The notes beneath the pieces were generated by a model. It made no database searches, was not told where the DNA came from, and saw only the letters and a program-made list of their open reading frames with translations. The translations under genes were made by a program, and so were the position numbers. Shown one piece after another: positions 18,084-27,653 of a stretch of DNA of 64,000 nt. This DNA is from Streptomyces bambusae (GTDB lineage Bacteria > Actinomycetota > Actinomycetes > Streptomycetales > Streptomycetaceae). Within the stretch, counting starts at the first letter, position 1. Each line of letters opens with the position of its first letter. Location of the stretch: positions 1 to 64,000 of the forward strand of contig NZ_WTFF01000007.1 in the NCBI RefSeq assembly GCF_019400985.1, given 5' to 3'.

Positions 18084-20264
18084 TCAGCGCCCCAGACGTC
18101 CGCGCACCATGCCGACCATCGCGTTGAGTTCTTCGATCCGCATCCGCTTGGCGGCGGCGAGGAAGACGGCGGCGAGGAGGATGCCGCCGGCGGCGAGGGA
18201 GGCGGCGGAACCGAGAGCTCCGCTGCCCAGCAGCCGGGTGATGCCGTACGCGGCCGCGCCGGCCACCAGGGCGGCCGGCACACAGGCCCCGGCGAGCCGG
18301 GCGTAGGTGCGGATCACGCGGGAGCCGTCGAGGTCGCCACCCAGGCGGGTGCGCAGGCGACGCCAGGCGACACCGACGCCGACCGCGTAGCCGAGGCCGT
18401 AGGCGGCGGCCATGCCGACGACCGCCCAGCGCGAGGGAAGCACGAAGAAGGCCGCCGCGGAGACGGCGGCGTTGACGCCGGCGACGATCACCGTGTTGTA
18501 GAAGGGCGTCCGGGTGTCCTCGTAGGCGTAGAAGCCGCGCAGGACGACGTACTGGACGGAGTACGGGATGAGGCCGAGGCCGAAGGCCATCAGCACGTAG
18601 CCGATGTTCTGGGCGCCGGAGCCGGAGCCGGCGTACAGCAGGGTGGCCATGGGCACGCCGAGCGCGAGGAACGCGAAGGCGCAGGGCACGATGGCGACGG
18701 CCGAGGTGCGCAGGCCGTAGGAGATGTCGTCGCGGACGGCGGCGGCGTCCCCGTCGTGCGCCGAGCGGGAGATGCGGGGCAGGACGGCCGTCATGACGGA
18801 CACGGTGATGATGGCCTGCGGCATCTGCCACAGCAGCAGCGCGTAGTTGTAGGCGGTGATACCGGTGCCGGGGTGGCCCTGCTTCTCGGCGAGGGAGCCT
18901 GCCCAGGTGGCGAGCTGGGTGACGACGACGAGGCCGATCTGGTTGGCCAGGACGAAGAAGAAGGTCCACTTGGCCAGGCGGGCGGCCTTGCCGAGGCCGT
19001 GACCGCGCCAGTCGAAGCGCAGGCGCGGACGGAAGCCGGCGTCCCGCAGGTAGGGCAGCATCGCCAGGGCCTGGACGGTCAGGCCGAGCAGGGTGCCCAG
19101 GCCCAGCAGGCGCACGCCCTCGGGGGTGACGGTGGCGCTGCTGACCCCGGAGGTGGTGAAGCCGCCGAAGGCCCAGATGAAGGCGCCGAAGGTGGCGATC
19201 ACGACGATGTTGTTGAGGACGGGGGTCCACATCATCGCGCCGAAGCGGCCGCGGGCGTTGAGGATCTGGCCGAGGACCACGTGCACGCCCATGAAGAACA
19301 TGGTCGGCAGGCAGTAGCGGGCGAACGCCGTCGCCACTTCCATCTGGTCCGGGTCGGAGGCGAGCTTCGGCGACATCATCGTGATGAACAGCGGCGCCGC
19401 GAGCACACAGATCGTGGTGATCGCGGCCAGCAGGACCACCACGAGGGTCAGCAGCCGGTTGGCGTAGGCCTCTCCCCCGTCGTCGTCGTTCTTCATCGCC
19501 CGCACGAGCTGGGGGATGAAGACCGCGTTCAGGGCGCCGCCGCCGACCAGCACGTAGATCATCGTGGGCAGCGTGTTGGCGATCTGGTAGGTGTCGTTGA
19601 AGGTGCCGACACCGATCGCGGCGGCGATCACGAGGGTGCGCAGGAAGCCGGTGATGCGGGAGACGATCGTGCCGGCCGCCATCAGGGCGCTGGACTTGAG
19701 CAGGCTCGCCGCCTTGCCCGCCGGCTTGGCGGGCGCGGGGACCGCGGGGACGGGGGCCGGGGCCTCCTCGGCAGGGGTCCGGGGTGCGGCCTGCTGGTCC
19801 CGGTACAGGTGGGCGAAGGCGTCCGGCCCGTCCTCCTCCTCGGCCGCGCCGGTCACGAGCGAGTCGACGCCGACGTACTGGGTGGTCGCGGGGCGGTCGC
19901 CGTACGGCAGGTGGCGGGAGGGGCCGTCGGGCTCGGGCGGCGGGGTCTGGGCCCAGACCCGGGCGTCGGGGGCGTAGCCGGGGGCGGCGGGAGCCGCGTA
20001 GAGCGATCCGCCCTCCTGGTAGGTGCCGGGCGGCGGCGGGGGGTGCGCGGCCCGGTCGTAGAGCGCCTCGCCGACCGGGTCCTGGGCGGACAGGTCCTGC
20101 GCCCGGTAGGGGTCGCGGTGGTAGGCGTCCTGGACGTACGGGTCGTGGTCCGGCGCGGGGGCCGGCGGGGGCACCTGTCCGGGCCCCGGGGGCGGGGCCG
20201 TCCCCTGGGAGGGCGCGGGCACGCCAGCGCCCTGCGCACGGTCACCGTCGTACGGCGCGTTCAT
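18084..20264 (-). CDS. murJ: Lipid II flippase MurJ (MviN family)
   Basis: MurJ moves lipid II across the membrane for peptidoglycan synthesis. The 726-residue protein has a cytoplasmic Pro/Tyr/Asp-rich extension of about 185 residues followed by a MOP-superfamily core of about 14 membrane segments. Core motifs include SALMAAGTIVSRITGFLRT, TLPTMIYVLVGGGALNAVFIPQL and ISYGLRTSAVAIVPCAF. It lies between the pseudokinase gene (117 bp downstream) and a DUF6049 gene (46 bp upstream), a conserved actinobacterial envelope cluster. Confidence 0.93.
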   Translation of the reverse strand: MNAPYDGDRAQGAGVPAPSQGTAPPPGPGQVPPPAPAPDHDPYVQDAYHRDPYRAQDLSAQDPVGEALYDRAAHPPPPPGTYQEGGSLYAAPAAPGYAPDARVWAQTPPPEPDGPSRHLPYGDRPATTQYVGVDSLVTGAAEEEDGPDAFAHLYRDQQAAPRTPAEEAPAPVPAVPAPAKPAGKAASLLKSSALMAAGTIVSRITGFLRTLVIAAAIGVGTFNDTYQIANTLPTMIYVLVGGGALNAVFIPQLVRAMKNDDDGGEAYANRLLTLVVVLLAAITTICVLAAPLFITMMSPKLASDPDQMEVATAFARYCLPTMFFMGVHVVLGQILNARGRFGAMMWTPVLNNIVVIATFGAFIWAFGGFTTSGVSSATVTPEGVRLLGLGTLLGLTVQALAMLPYLRDAGFRPRLRFDWRGHGLGKAARLAKWTFFFVLANQIGLVVVTQLATWAGSLAEKQGHPGTGITAYNYALLLWQMPQAIITVSVMTAVLPRISRSAHDGDAAAVRDDISYGLRTSAVAIVPCAFAFLALGVPMATLLYAGSGSGAQNIGYVLMAFGLGLIPYSVQYVVLRGFYAYEDTRTPFYNTVIVAGVNAAVSAAAFFVLPSRWAVVGMAAAYGLGYAVGVGVAWRRLRTRLGGDLDGSRVIRTYARLAGACVPAALVAGAAAYGITRLLGSGALGSAASLAAGGILLAAVFLAAAKRMRIEELNAMVGMVRGRLGR

Positions 20265-20310
20265 CGAAACCCCACCTCATCGTCCCCAGGCCGACCGGCC
20301 ACGGCATCGC

Positions 20311-22578
20311 TCAACGGTCCACTGTCTCACCCGGGCCGGACGTGCCGTCGCTTTGCGCTCCGGTGTCCGGTGTCTCGTCACTCTGCTGCTGCGTGTCCTC
20401 GGCGGCGGCGCGTGCCGCGACGCGCTTGCGGCTGGCATACATCTTGATGCCTGCCAGGACGAGGAGAAGCATGCCGCCTGCGATGACGAACATCACGGTC
20501 GGGGTGATCTCGGTGGCCTCGACGGTGAAGCGGCGCTCCTTGCCGTAAGGCACGCCGTCCTTGGTGTAGAGCTGCGCGGTGACCTCGACCGGGCCGCTCG
20601 CGGTGGCGTTGGCGGTGAACTTCAGGGTCTGGCTGTGCTGGGCCTGGACGGTGACGTCCTGCTCGTCCTCGCCGCTGTCGCCGAACATCAGGCGGGTGGG
20701 GTTGGCGGACTTCACCCGCAGGACGAGCCCGTGGACGTCCTGGACCAGCCCGTTCTTGACCGTGACGGGGATGGTCGCGCTGTGCCCGGAGAGGGTGGCG
20801 TCGGTCTTCGGGATCAGCTGGACCCGTTCGGTGAGACCGATCAGGTACTGCTGGACGGAGTCCCGGTACTGCCGCGCCTCCTGCGGGCGGCCCCGCCAGG
20901 AGGTGGACATCTCCCGGTTGGTGGTGTTGCCGAAGGGGATCTCGACCCGGTCCGGGGCGGAGAGGATCACCTTGAAGTGGTCCAGAGTGTTCTGGGTGCT
21001 GCGGATCTTCTCGAAGGCGGACTGCGGCAGCTCCTGCTTGCGCAGGTCCTCGGGGTACTGGCCGGCGCCGGGAACCTGGGTGGTGGCGCCCGGGTCGGGC
21101 TTGGCGGCGGCCGCCGCCTCCAGGTCCTGCGGCTGGGTCCAGCGGCCGGCCTGCAGGCCGCGCAGGGCCGCGGCCATCGTCTCGACCTGGCTGAGGGAGG
21201 GCGTCCGCTGGGGGGCGACGACGAAGCTGCGCTGCTGGTCGGTGGGCTGCAGGTTCAGCGCGAGGCTCTGGGCCAGGAACTTCTGCACCGCGAGGACGGA
21301 ACTGCCGGCGGACAGCATGTCGCCGTCGAAGGCGGTGGACAGCCGGGCGTCGGCGACGACGGCAGTGGCTCCCGCGCCGATGGGGCGGGCCGCCGACGGG
21401 GTGTAGCCGAGGCCGCCGGCCTCCTGGAGGCTGTCGCTGCGGGTGAGGACGTTGTGGGCGCCGGCCGAGGTGGCGACGTTGACGATCGCCGGGTCGACGG
21501 CGCCGTTCACCGGCCAGGAGAAGTCGGTGGAGGGGGTGACGTGCAGGACGGTCTCGACCGCCTGCTTCGCCTTGTCGGTGGCGGGCCGCAGCTGGCCCAG
21601 GGTGCCCGAGACGTCCTTGCCGCGGTGCGCGAGCGAGGCGAGGTCGGGGTCGGCGAACGGCAGGGCGACGACCTTCTTGCCCTGGACAGCCGCCTCCAGC
21701 GAGCTCAGCCACTGCTCGGCGACTGCCTTGTTCCGGCCGGGGACCTTGCGGCCGTCGGGGGTGCGCACCCGGTAGCCCTTGGTCATCGCGTCGACCGTGT
21801 AGAGCAGGTCGGGGTCGATGACCCAGGTGACCGGGAGCTCCTTGCCGAGCGTGACCATCCGTCCCAGGCGGCCGCCCGGCGCCAGCTCGGCGGCGAGGTC
21901 GTCGTCCTCGAAGACGGGCGTCTGGGTCTCGTCCGAGCCGGTCTCCGCGGTCAGGTGGGTGGTGGAGATCAGCGGCCAGACGTAGCTGAGGTGGGAGCGC
22001 TTGCCGGCGGTCTCCGGCTGCCAGGGCAGGAAGGTCCGCTCGATGCCCAGGACCTGCTCGGAGGAGCGGGCGCCGGTCCCGGAGACGGAGACGCCGAGCT
22101 GGTAGACGCCGTCCTTGTCGAGCTCCAGCTTGTTGACCGGGACCTTGAGCGTGAACTCCTGCCTGACCTTCGAGGGCAGGGTGGGGAACTTCACGGCGAA
22201 CGCCGGGTCGATCTCCTTGGGGTCGCTGCCGGGCCGGTACTCGGTCCGTTCGGCGACCTCGTCTATGGCGTCCCGGTCGGTGAGCAGGGGGCCGACCCGC
22301 AGACCCACGTGCGCGTCCGTGATCGTCTCGCGGCCGTTGTTGACGACGCTGCCGGAGATGGTGAGCGTGTCGCCCTTGACCGGCGCGCTGGGGGTCAGGG
22401 TGTCCAGCTGCACGTCGACGGTGCCGGACCCGGACTGGGCGGCCCGGGCAGGCTGGGCCGGCGCGTAGATCAAAGCGGCGAGTACGGGGGTGCCGGCCAG
22501 CAGAACGACCGTGCGTCGCAGCCAGCGGCGGCGCGCGGGAGCGGGGGGTGTCCCCTGGATGTCTGCCGCGTCGGCCAC
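20311..22578 (-). CDS. DUF6049 family exported membrane-anchored protein
   Basis: The function is unknown. From the GTG at 22578 it is 755 residues. A signal-like segment lies at about 18-45 (RRRWLRRTVVLLAGTPVLAAL, cleavage likely after ARA). A large extracytoplasmic region with beta-rich repeats follows (VDVQLDTLTPSAPVKGDTLTI near the start and a CARDB-like VPVTVKNGLVQDVHGLVLRV late). A C-terminal membrane helix near 692-711 (MFVIAGGMLLLVLAGIKMY) precedes a 40-residue cytoplasmic tail. It sits directly upstream of murJ on the same strand and opposite cca, as in other Streptomyces, suggesting an envelope role. Confidence 0.82.
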   Translation of the reverse strand: MADAADIQGTPPAPARRRWLRRTVVLLAGTPVLAALIYAPAQPARAAQSGSGTVDVQLDTLTPSAPVKGDTLTISGSVVNNGRETITDAHVGLRVGPLLTDRDAIDEVAERTEYRPGSDPKEIDPAFAVKFPTLPSKVRQEFTLKVPVNKLELDKDGVYQLGVSVSGTGARSSEQVLGIERTFLPWQPETAGKRSHLSYVWPLISTTHLTAETGSDETQTPVFEDDDLAAELAPGGRLGRMVTLGKELPVTWVIDPDLLYTVDAMTKGYRVRTPDGRKVPGRNKAVAEQWLSSLEAAVQGKKVVALPFADPDLASLAHRGKDVSGTLGQLRPATDKAKQAVETVLHVTPSTDFSWPVNGAVDPAIVNVATSAGAHNVLTRSDSLQEAGGLGYTPSAARPIGAGATAVVADARLSTAFDGDMLSAGSSVLAVQKFLAQSLALNLQPTDQQRSFVVAPQRTPSLSQVETMAAALRGLQAGRWTQPQDLEAAAAAKPDPGATTQVPGAGQYPEDLRKQELPQSAFEKIRSTQNTLDHFKVILSAPDRVEIPFGNTTNREMSTSWRGRPQEARQYRDSVQQYLIGLTERVQLIPKTDATLSGHSATIPVTVKNGLVQDVHGLVLRVKSANPTRLMFGDSGEDEQDVTVQAQHSQTLKFTANATASGPVEVTAQLYTKDGVPYGKERRFTVEATEITPTVMFVIAGGMLLLVLAGIKMYASRKRVAARAAAEDTQQQSDETPDTGAQSDGTSGPGETVDR

Positions 22579-22762
22579 GCGCTCGCCCGTCCCTCGAAGT
22601 GTCAGTGGTCGTCGTTTGTGCGTCCACGCATGGTAACGAGGCGCACTGTGCGCGAGTGCCGCACCTTGCTCCACATGATCGGTCAGCCCCGGCCGCGGGA
22701 CCTACCGGGGTCGCCGTAAACCGGGACGCCCGAGGTGGGCGGGCCACGTACCCTCTTCTGTT

Positions 22763-24205
22763 GTGCCGAACGCCAACGAAGACAATGCCCGTGCCCTCGA
22801 TCACGCGCAGCACCACGCCGTGAGCGAGCTGCTGCGGGTCGCCCCCGTCGCCGACGAGCTCGGCCGCAGGTTCCAGGAGGCGGGCTTCCGCCTGGCCCTG
22901 GTCGGCGGCTCCGTCCGTGACGCCCTGCTCGGCCGTCTCGGCAACGACCTCGACTTCACCACCGACGCGCGGCCCGAGGACGTCCTGAAGATCGTTCGCC
23001 CCTGGGCGGAGTCGGTGTGGGACGTGGGCATCGCCTTCGGCACGATCGGCTGCCAGAAGGACGGCTTCCTGATCGAGGTCACCACCTACCGGTCGGAGGC
23101 GTACGACCGCACCTCGCGCAAGCCCGAGGTGTCCTACGGCGACTCCATCGAGGAGGACCTCGTCCGTCGGGACTTCACGGTCAACGCGATGGCGCTGGCG
23201 CTCCCGGAGCAGGAGTTCATCGATCCCCACGGCGGCCTCCAGGACCTGGACGCCCGCGTCCTGCGGACCCCCGGTACCCCGGAGGACTCCTTCTCCGACG
23301 ACCCGCTGCGCATGATGCGCGCGGCCCGGTTCGCCGCGCAGCTCGACTTCGAGGTCGCCCCCGAGGTGGTCGAGGCCATGACGGCGATGGCCGACCGGAT
23401 CGAGATCGTCTCGGCCGAGCGGGTCCAGGCGGAGCTGAACAAGCTCCTGCTGTCCGCGCACCCCCGCAAGGGCCTGGCGCTGCTCGTCGACTCCGGGCTG
23501 GCCGCCCATGTGCTGCCCGAGCTGCCCGCGCTGCGGCTGGAGAGCGACGAGCACCACCGGCACAAGGACGTCTACGACCACTCGCTGATCGTGCTGGAGC
23601 AGGCGATCGACCTGGAGGAGGCCGGCCCCGACCTGGTGCTGCGGCTGGCCGCCCTGCTGCACGACATCGGCAAGCCCCGCACCCGCCGGTTCGAGAGCGA
23701 CGGCCGGGTCTCCTTCCACCACCACGAGGTGGTGGGCGCGAAGATGACCAAGAAGCGCATGACCGCGCTGAAGTACTCCAACGAGATGATCAAGGACGTC
23801 TCCCGGCTGGTGGAGCTGCACCTGCGCTTCCACGGCTACGGCGACGGCGAGTGGACCGACTCGGCCGTGCGCCGCTACGTGCGCGACGCCGGTCATCTGC
23901 TGGAGCGCCTCCACAAGCTGACCCGCTCGGACTGCACCACGCGCAACAAGCGCAAGGCCAACGCCCTCTCGCGGACCTACGACGGCCTGGAGCAGCGGAT
24001 CGCGCAGCTGAAGGAGCAGGAGGAGCTGGATGCGATCCGGCCCGACCTGGACGGCAACGAGATCATGAAGGTGCTGGGCGTCGGCCCCGGCCCGGTGGTC
24101 GGCAAGGCCTACGCCTTCCTCCTCGACCAGCGGCTGGAGCACGGCCCGATGGGGTACGACGCCGCGGTGGCAGCCCTCAAGGAGTGGTGGGCGGCCCAGG
24201 GCTGA
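22763..24205 (+). CDS. cca: CCA tRNA nucleotidyltransferase
   Basis: It adds or repairs the 3' CCA end of tRNAs. The 480-residue protein has the nucleotidyltransferase motif LVGGSVRDALLGR near residue 47 and the metal-binding acidic pair in NDLDFTTDARP. The neck region is RMMRAARFAAQLDFEV, and an HD domain (LAALLHDIGKPRTR near residue 300) is typical of bacterial class II enzymes with phosphohydrolase activity. The GTG start has no ribosome site; TACCCT lies 9-14 bases upstream, so a leaderless mRNA is likely. It ends at a terminator containing parS. Confidence 0.95.
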   Translation: MPNANEDNARALDHAQHHAVSELLRVAPVADELGRRFQEAGFRLALVGGSVRDALLGRLGNDLDFTTDARPEDVLKIVRPWAESVWDVGIAFGTIGCQKDGFLIEVTTYRSEAYDRTSRKPEVSYGDSIEEDLVRRDFTVNAMALALPEQEFIDPHGGLQDLDARVLRTPGTPEDSFSDDPLRMMRAARFAAQLDFEVAPEVVEAMTAMADRIEIVSAERVQAELNKLLLSAHPRKGLALLVDSGLAAHVLPELPALRLESDEHHRHKDVYDHSLIVLEQAIDLEEAGPDLVLRLAALLHDIGKPRTRRFESDGRVSFHHHEVVGAKMTKKRMTALKYSNEMIKDVSRLVELHLRFHGYGDGEWTDSAVRRYVRDAGHLLERLHKLTRSDCTTRNKRKANALSRTYDGLEQRIAQLKEQEELDAIRPDLDGNEIMKVLGVGPGPVVGKAYAFLLDQRLEHGPMGYDAAVAALKEWWAAQG

Positions 24206-24221
24206 GGCCGCCGGGGCAGCT

Positions 24222-24273
24222 GAAGGGCGTCGACGTTTCACGGCATGTTTCACGTGAAACATCGACGCCCTTC
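24222..24273. terminator. Bidirectional terminator containing parS
   Basis: Twenty-bp arms 24222-24241 and 24254-24273, with one mismatch, form a hairpin between the convergent cca and MFS genes. The 3' arm includes the right half of parS site 5 and the 5' arm carries a duplicated half-site (GTTTCAC, 24235-24241). Confidence 0.88.
24247..24260. other. parS: parS site 5
   Basis: Exact GTTTCACGTGAAAC whose right half (GTGAAAC) belongs to the 3' arm of a strong terminator. An extra half-site lies 12 bp to the left. Confidence 0.97.
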
Positions 24274-24275
24274 GG

Positions 24276-25538
24276 CTATCCCCGAGGGCGCTTGCCCAGG
24301 ACCGCGGCGGTCGCGGCGTAGAGGGCCGTCACACTCAGGAGCAGGGCCACGGACCTCCCGTCGGGAGGCAGCATGAGCGCGGCCACCGCTGCCGCCGCGA
24401 CGAAGGACGCGTTGAACAGCACGTCGTAGACGGAGAACACCCGGCCGCGGTAGTCGTCGTCGATCCGGAACTGCACGACCGTGTCGGTGGAGATCTTGGC
24501 GCCCTGGGTGGCGAGCCCGAGGGCGAAGGCGGCGACCAGCATCGGCCCGGGGGCGAGGAACAGGCCCAGTGCCGGCACCAGGACCGCCGCCCCCGCGGCG
24601 CACGCGGTGATCCAGCCCCGGGTGCCGAGCCGCTGCACGCCCCAGGGGGTGACGGCCGCCGCCATGAGGAATCCGGCTCCGGAGGCCCCCACGGCCAGCC
24701 CCAGCAGGGCCAGGCCCTCTTCCTCGCTCTCCGACCAGGCGTAGCGGCACAGCATCAGGAGCATCACCGTCAGGGCCCCGTAGCAGAACCGCATCACGGT
24801 CATCGCGGCCAGCGCGTGGGCGGCCTCCCGGCGCTCGGACAGGTGCCGCAGTCCCTCGACCATGCCGCGCACCGTCACGACGACGCCCTCGGCCAGCGAG
24901 GGGGGACGGTGCCCGGGAGGGTGGTCGGGGCCGAGGAGCCCGGCGGCCAGCCGCAGCGAGACCAGGGCGGCGCACAGGTAGAGGGCGGCGCCCAGGAGGA
25001 CGACCAGGGCGTCGGAGCCGGCGGCGGTCAGCCGCACGAGGAAGGCCAGCCCGCCGCCGGCGGTCGCGGCGAGGGTCCCCGCGGTGGGTGAGAGGGCATT
25101 GGCCGTGACGAGCTGGTCGGCGGCGACGACCCGGGGCAGGGACGCGGCCAGGCCGGCCAGGACGAAGCGGTTGACGGCGGTCACGGACAACGCGGAGGCG
25201 TAGAAGAGCCAGTCCGGGACGTGGACGACGATCAGCACGCCGGTGGCGCAGGCGAGGAGGGCCCGCAGCAGGTTGCCGTAGAGGAGAACCTGGCGGCGCC
25301 GCCAGCGGTCCAGCAGGACCCCGGCGAACGGCCCGATCGCCGAGTAGGGCAGGAGCAGGACGGCCATGGCCGAGGCGATGCCCGCGGGGGTGGCCTGCTT
25401 CTCCGGGGAGAAGACCACGTAGGTGGCGAGCGAGACCTGGTAGACGCCGTCGGCGGCCTGGGAGAGCAGTCGCACGGCAAGCAGGTTGCGGAAGTCCCGC
25501 AGGCGCAGGAGTACGCGCAGATCACGTACGACAGGCAT
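24276..25538 (-). CDS. MFS transporter
   Basis: A 420-residue major facilitator with about 12 membrane segments. The characteristic loop after helix 2 is LLDRWRRRQVLLYGN near residue 85, following MAVLLLPYSAIGPFAGV. Substrate is unknown; the family includes many drug exporters. I start at the ATG at 25538 (MPVVRDLRVLLRLRD). A GTG at 25553 is possible, but its upstream region is buried in the ino1 terminator hairpin. It stops against a parS-containing terminator shared with cca. Confidence 0.85.
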   Translation of the reverse strand: MPVVRDLRVLLRLRDFRNLLAVRLLSQAADGVYQVSLATYVVFSPEKQATPAGIASAMAVLLLPYSAIGPFAGVLLDRWRRRQVLLYGNLLRALLACATGVLIVVHVPDWLFYASALSVTAVNRFVLAGLAASLPRVVAADQLVTANALSPTAGTLAATAGGGLAFLVRLTAAGSDALVVLLGAALYLCAALVSLRLAAGLLGPDHPPGHRPPSLAEGVVVTVRGMVEGLRHLSERREAAHALAAMTVMRFCYGALTVMLLMLCRYAWSESEEEGLALLGLAVGASGAGFLMAAAVTPWGVQRLGTRGWITACAAGAAVLVPALGLFLAPGPMLVAAFALGLATQGAKISTDTVVQFRIDDDYRGRVFSVYDVLFNASFVAAAAVAALMLPPDGRSVALLLSVTALYAATAAVLGKRPRG

Positions 25539-25556
25539 GTGGGCAAGGGTCACATA

Positions 25557-25597
25557 CGCGGAGGGTCCCCGGGCAGATTGCCCGGGGACCCTCCGCG
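25557..25597 (-). terminator. Terminator of ino1
   Basis: A perfect 19-bp stem (25557-25575 with 25579-25597) closes on the 3-base loop GAT. It lies 47 bp past the ino1 stop and only 18 bp before the MFS start. Confidence 0.9.
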
Positions 25598-25643
25598 GAA
25601 GAACAGCCGAAGTCCGGGTGTCGGGGACACCCTGGGGCGCTGT

Positions 25644-26726
25644 TTAGCGCTCGACCTCGCCCTTGATGAACTTCTCGACGTTGGCCAGGGCCTCGTCGTC
25701 GAAGTACTGGACCGGCGGGGACTTCATGAAGTACGAGGACGCGGAGAGGATCGGGCCACCGATGCCCCGGTCCTTGGCGATCTTCGCGGCGCGCAGGGCG
25801 TCGATGATGACACCGGCGGAGTTCGGGGAGTCCCAGACCTCGAGCTTGTACTCCAGGTTCAGCGGGACGTCACCGAAGGCGCGGCCCTCGAGGCGGACGT
25901 AGGCCCACTTGCGGTCGTCGAGCCACGCGACGTAGTCGGACGGGCCGATGTGGACGTTGTTCTCGCCCAGCTCGCGGTCGCGGATCTGCGAGGTGACGGA
26001 CTGGGTCTTCGAGATCTTCTTCGACTCGAGGCGCTCGCGCTCGAGCATGTTCTTGAAGTCCATGTTGCCGCCGACGTTGAGCTGCATGGTGCGCTCGAGG
26101 CGGACGCCGCGGTCCTCGAACAGCTTGGCCATCACGCGGTGCGTGATGGTCGCGCCGACCTGGGACTTGATGTCGTCACCGACGATCGGCACGCCGGCCT
26201 CGGTGAACTTGTCCGCCCACTCCTTGGTGCCGGCGATGAAGACCGGGAGGGCGTTGACGAAGGCGACCTTGGCGTCGATGGCGCACTGCGCGTAGAACTT
26301 CGCCGCGTCCTCGGAGCCCACGGGCAGGTAGCAGACCAGAACGTCGACCTGCTTGTCCTTGAGGACCTGGACCACGTCCACGGGAGCCTCGGGGGACTCC
26401 TCGATGGTGGCGCGGTAGTACTTGCCCAGGCCGTCGAGGGTGTGGCCGCGCTGGACGGTCACACCGGTGGCCGGCACGTCGCAGATCTTGATGGTGTTGT
26501 TCTCGCTGGCGCCGATGGCGTCGGAGAGGTCGAGACCGACCTTCTTCGCGTCCACGTCGAACGCGGCGACGAACTCGACGTCACGGACGTGGTAGTCGCC
26601 GAACTGGACGTGCATCAGGCCCGGGACCTTGGTCGCCGGGTCGGCGTCCTTGTAGTACTCGACGCCCTGCACCAGCGACGCGGCGCAGTTGCCCACGCCG
26701 ACAATGGCTACGCGAACCGAACCCAT
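25644..26726 (-). CDS. ino1: Inositol-3-phosphate synthase
   Basis: It converts glucose 6-phosphate to inositol 3-phosphate, the precursor of phosphatidylinositol and mycothiol in actinomycetes. The 360-residue protein starts at the ATG at 26726 ([18 protein letters not shown]), giving the NAD-binding GVGNCAAS at once. Later motifs include [11 protein letters not shown] and [12 protein letters not shown], with catalytic lysines in this area. It is the short actinobacterial/archaeal type. The padR gene ends 50 bp upstream on the same strand, so the two probably form an operon under PadR autoregulation. Confidence 0.94.
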   Translation of the reverse strand: MGSVRVAIVGVGNCAASLVQGVEYYKDADPATKVPGLMHVQFGDYHVRDVEFVAAFDVDAKKVGLDLSDAIGASENNTIKICDVPATGVTVQRGHTLDGLGKYYRATIEESPEAPVDVVQVLKDKQVDVLVCYLPVGSEDAAKFYAQCAIDAKVAFVNALPVFIAGTKEWADKFTEAGVPIVGDDIKSQVGATITHRVMAKLFEDRGVRLERTMQLNVGGNMDFKNMLERERLESKKISKTQSVTSQIRDRELGENNVHIGPSDYVAWLDDRKWAYVRLEGRAFGDVPLNLEYKLEVWDSPNSAGVIIDALRAAKIAKDRGIGGPILSASSYFMKSPPVQYFDDEALANVEKFIKGEVER

Positions 26727-26776
26727 TCCGGTTGCTCCCTGTTTGTTCTCGGACGAGGCCTGCGAGGTGCAGGGCC

Positions 26777-27379
26777 TCATTTTGCGGTTTCGTCGGGCGG
26801 GCCGGGACGTCTCTGGTCCCTCCCCGCCCGCTCGCTCTCAATGAGCTCGTTCAGCCAGCGCACTTCGCGCTCCACGGACTCCATTCCGTGCCGCTGCAGC
26901 TCAAGCGTGTAGTCGTCGAGGCGCTCGCGCGTGCGGGCGAGCGAGGCGCGCATCTTCTCGAGGCGCTCCTCCAGCCTGCTGCGGCGGCCCTCCAGGACCC
27001 GCATGCGGACTTCTCGTTCGGTCTGGCCGAAGAAGGCGAAGCGGGCGGCGAAGGACTCGTCTTCCCAGGTGTCGGGGCCGGTGTGCGACAGGAGCTCTTC
27101 GAAGTGCTGCTTGCCCGCCGCCGTCAACCGGTAGACGATCTTGGCTCGGCGCCCTGAGAGTGAAGCGGCGAGAGCGTCCTCCGGGGCGCTGCCGGGCTCT
27201 TCGATCAACCAGCCGTTCGCGACCAGCGTCTTGAGGCAGGGGTAGAGCGTTCCGTAGCTGAACGCCCGGAACACCCCCAGCGAGGTGTTGAGCCGCTTGC
27301 GCAGTTCGTACCCGTGCATGGGGGATTCGCGAAGCAGGCCGAGGACGGCGAACTCGAGGATGCCGGAGCGTCTGCTCAT
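26777..27379 (-). CDS. PadR-family transcriptional regulator
   Basis: A 200-residue regulator with an N-terminal winged helix ([23 protein letters not shown], then [19 protein letters not shown]) and a C-terminal helical dimerisation domain ([19 protein letters not shown]). The ATG at 27379 has GAGGGCGG just upstream. It precedes ino1 by 50 bp. A perfect 19-bp palindrome of PadR type lies 46 bp upstream of the start and is the obvious autoregulatory operator, so this protein probably controls inositol synthesis; the effector is unknown. Confidence 0.9.
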   Translation of the reverse strand: MSRRSGILEFAVLGLLRESPMHGYELRKRLNTSLGVFRAFSYGTLYPCLKTLVANGWLIEEPGSAPEDALAASLSGRRAKIVYRLTAAGKQHFEELLSHTGPDTWEDESFAARFAFFGQTEREVRMRVLEGRRSRLEERLEKMRASLARTRERLDDYTLELQRHGMESVEREVRWLNELIESERAGRDQRRPGPPDETAK

Positions 27380-27424
27380 CCGCCCTCTTCCACCCCCGCC
27401 CCCAGAGTCCATTATGTCGAGCTG

Positions 27425-27443
27425 ATGTATCGACTCGATACAT
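27425..27443. promoter_or_regulatory. PadR-type operator palindrome
   Basis: ATGTATCGACTCGATACAT is a perfect inverted repeat (9-bp arms around one base). PadR proteins bind ATGT-N8-11-ACAT sequences, and this one lies in the leader of the padR-ino1 unit. Confidence 0.75.
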
Positions 27444-27653
27444 CCAGACGATAGAACGGGGGGCCTGCACCAGCAAGGTCTGGTGTGGTGACCGGTGTCA
27501 CATCACCAATTCGTACGAGGCGAAGTGCCTGATTTGGGGTGAACTTCGGCAGAGGTTGGGTTTTGAGCGTGCGTAGTCTGTGCGCCATGACACCGGGGGG
27601 AACCGGAATCCGCCGCCGCCAGGCAAAGCGCCTGCCCGAGGAGTAGTCGTTCC

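Noticed and set aside
16191-20447. A 1418-codon open frame on plus
   Set aside because: It is a high-GC shadow antisense to the pseudokinase and murJ genes; composition is Gly/Val/Arg-rich and no motif is recognisable.
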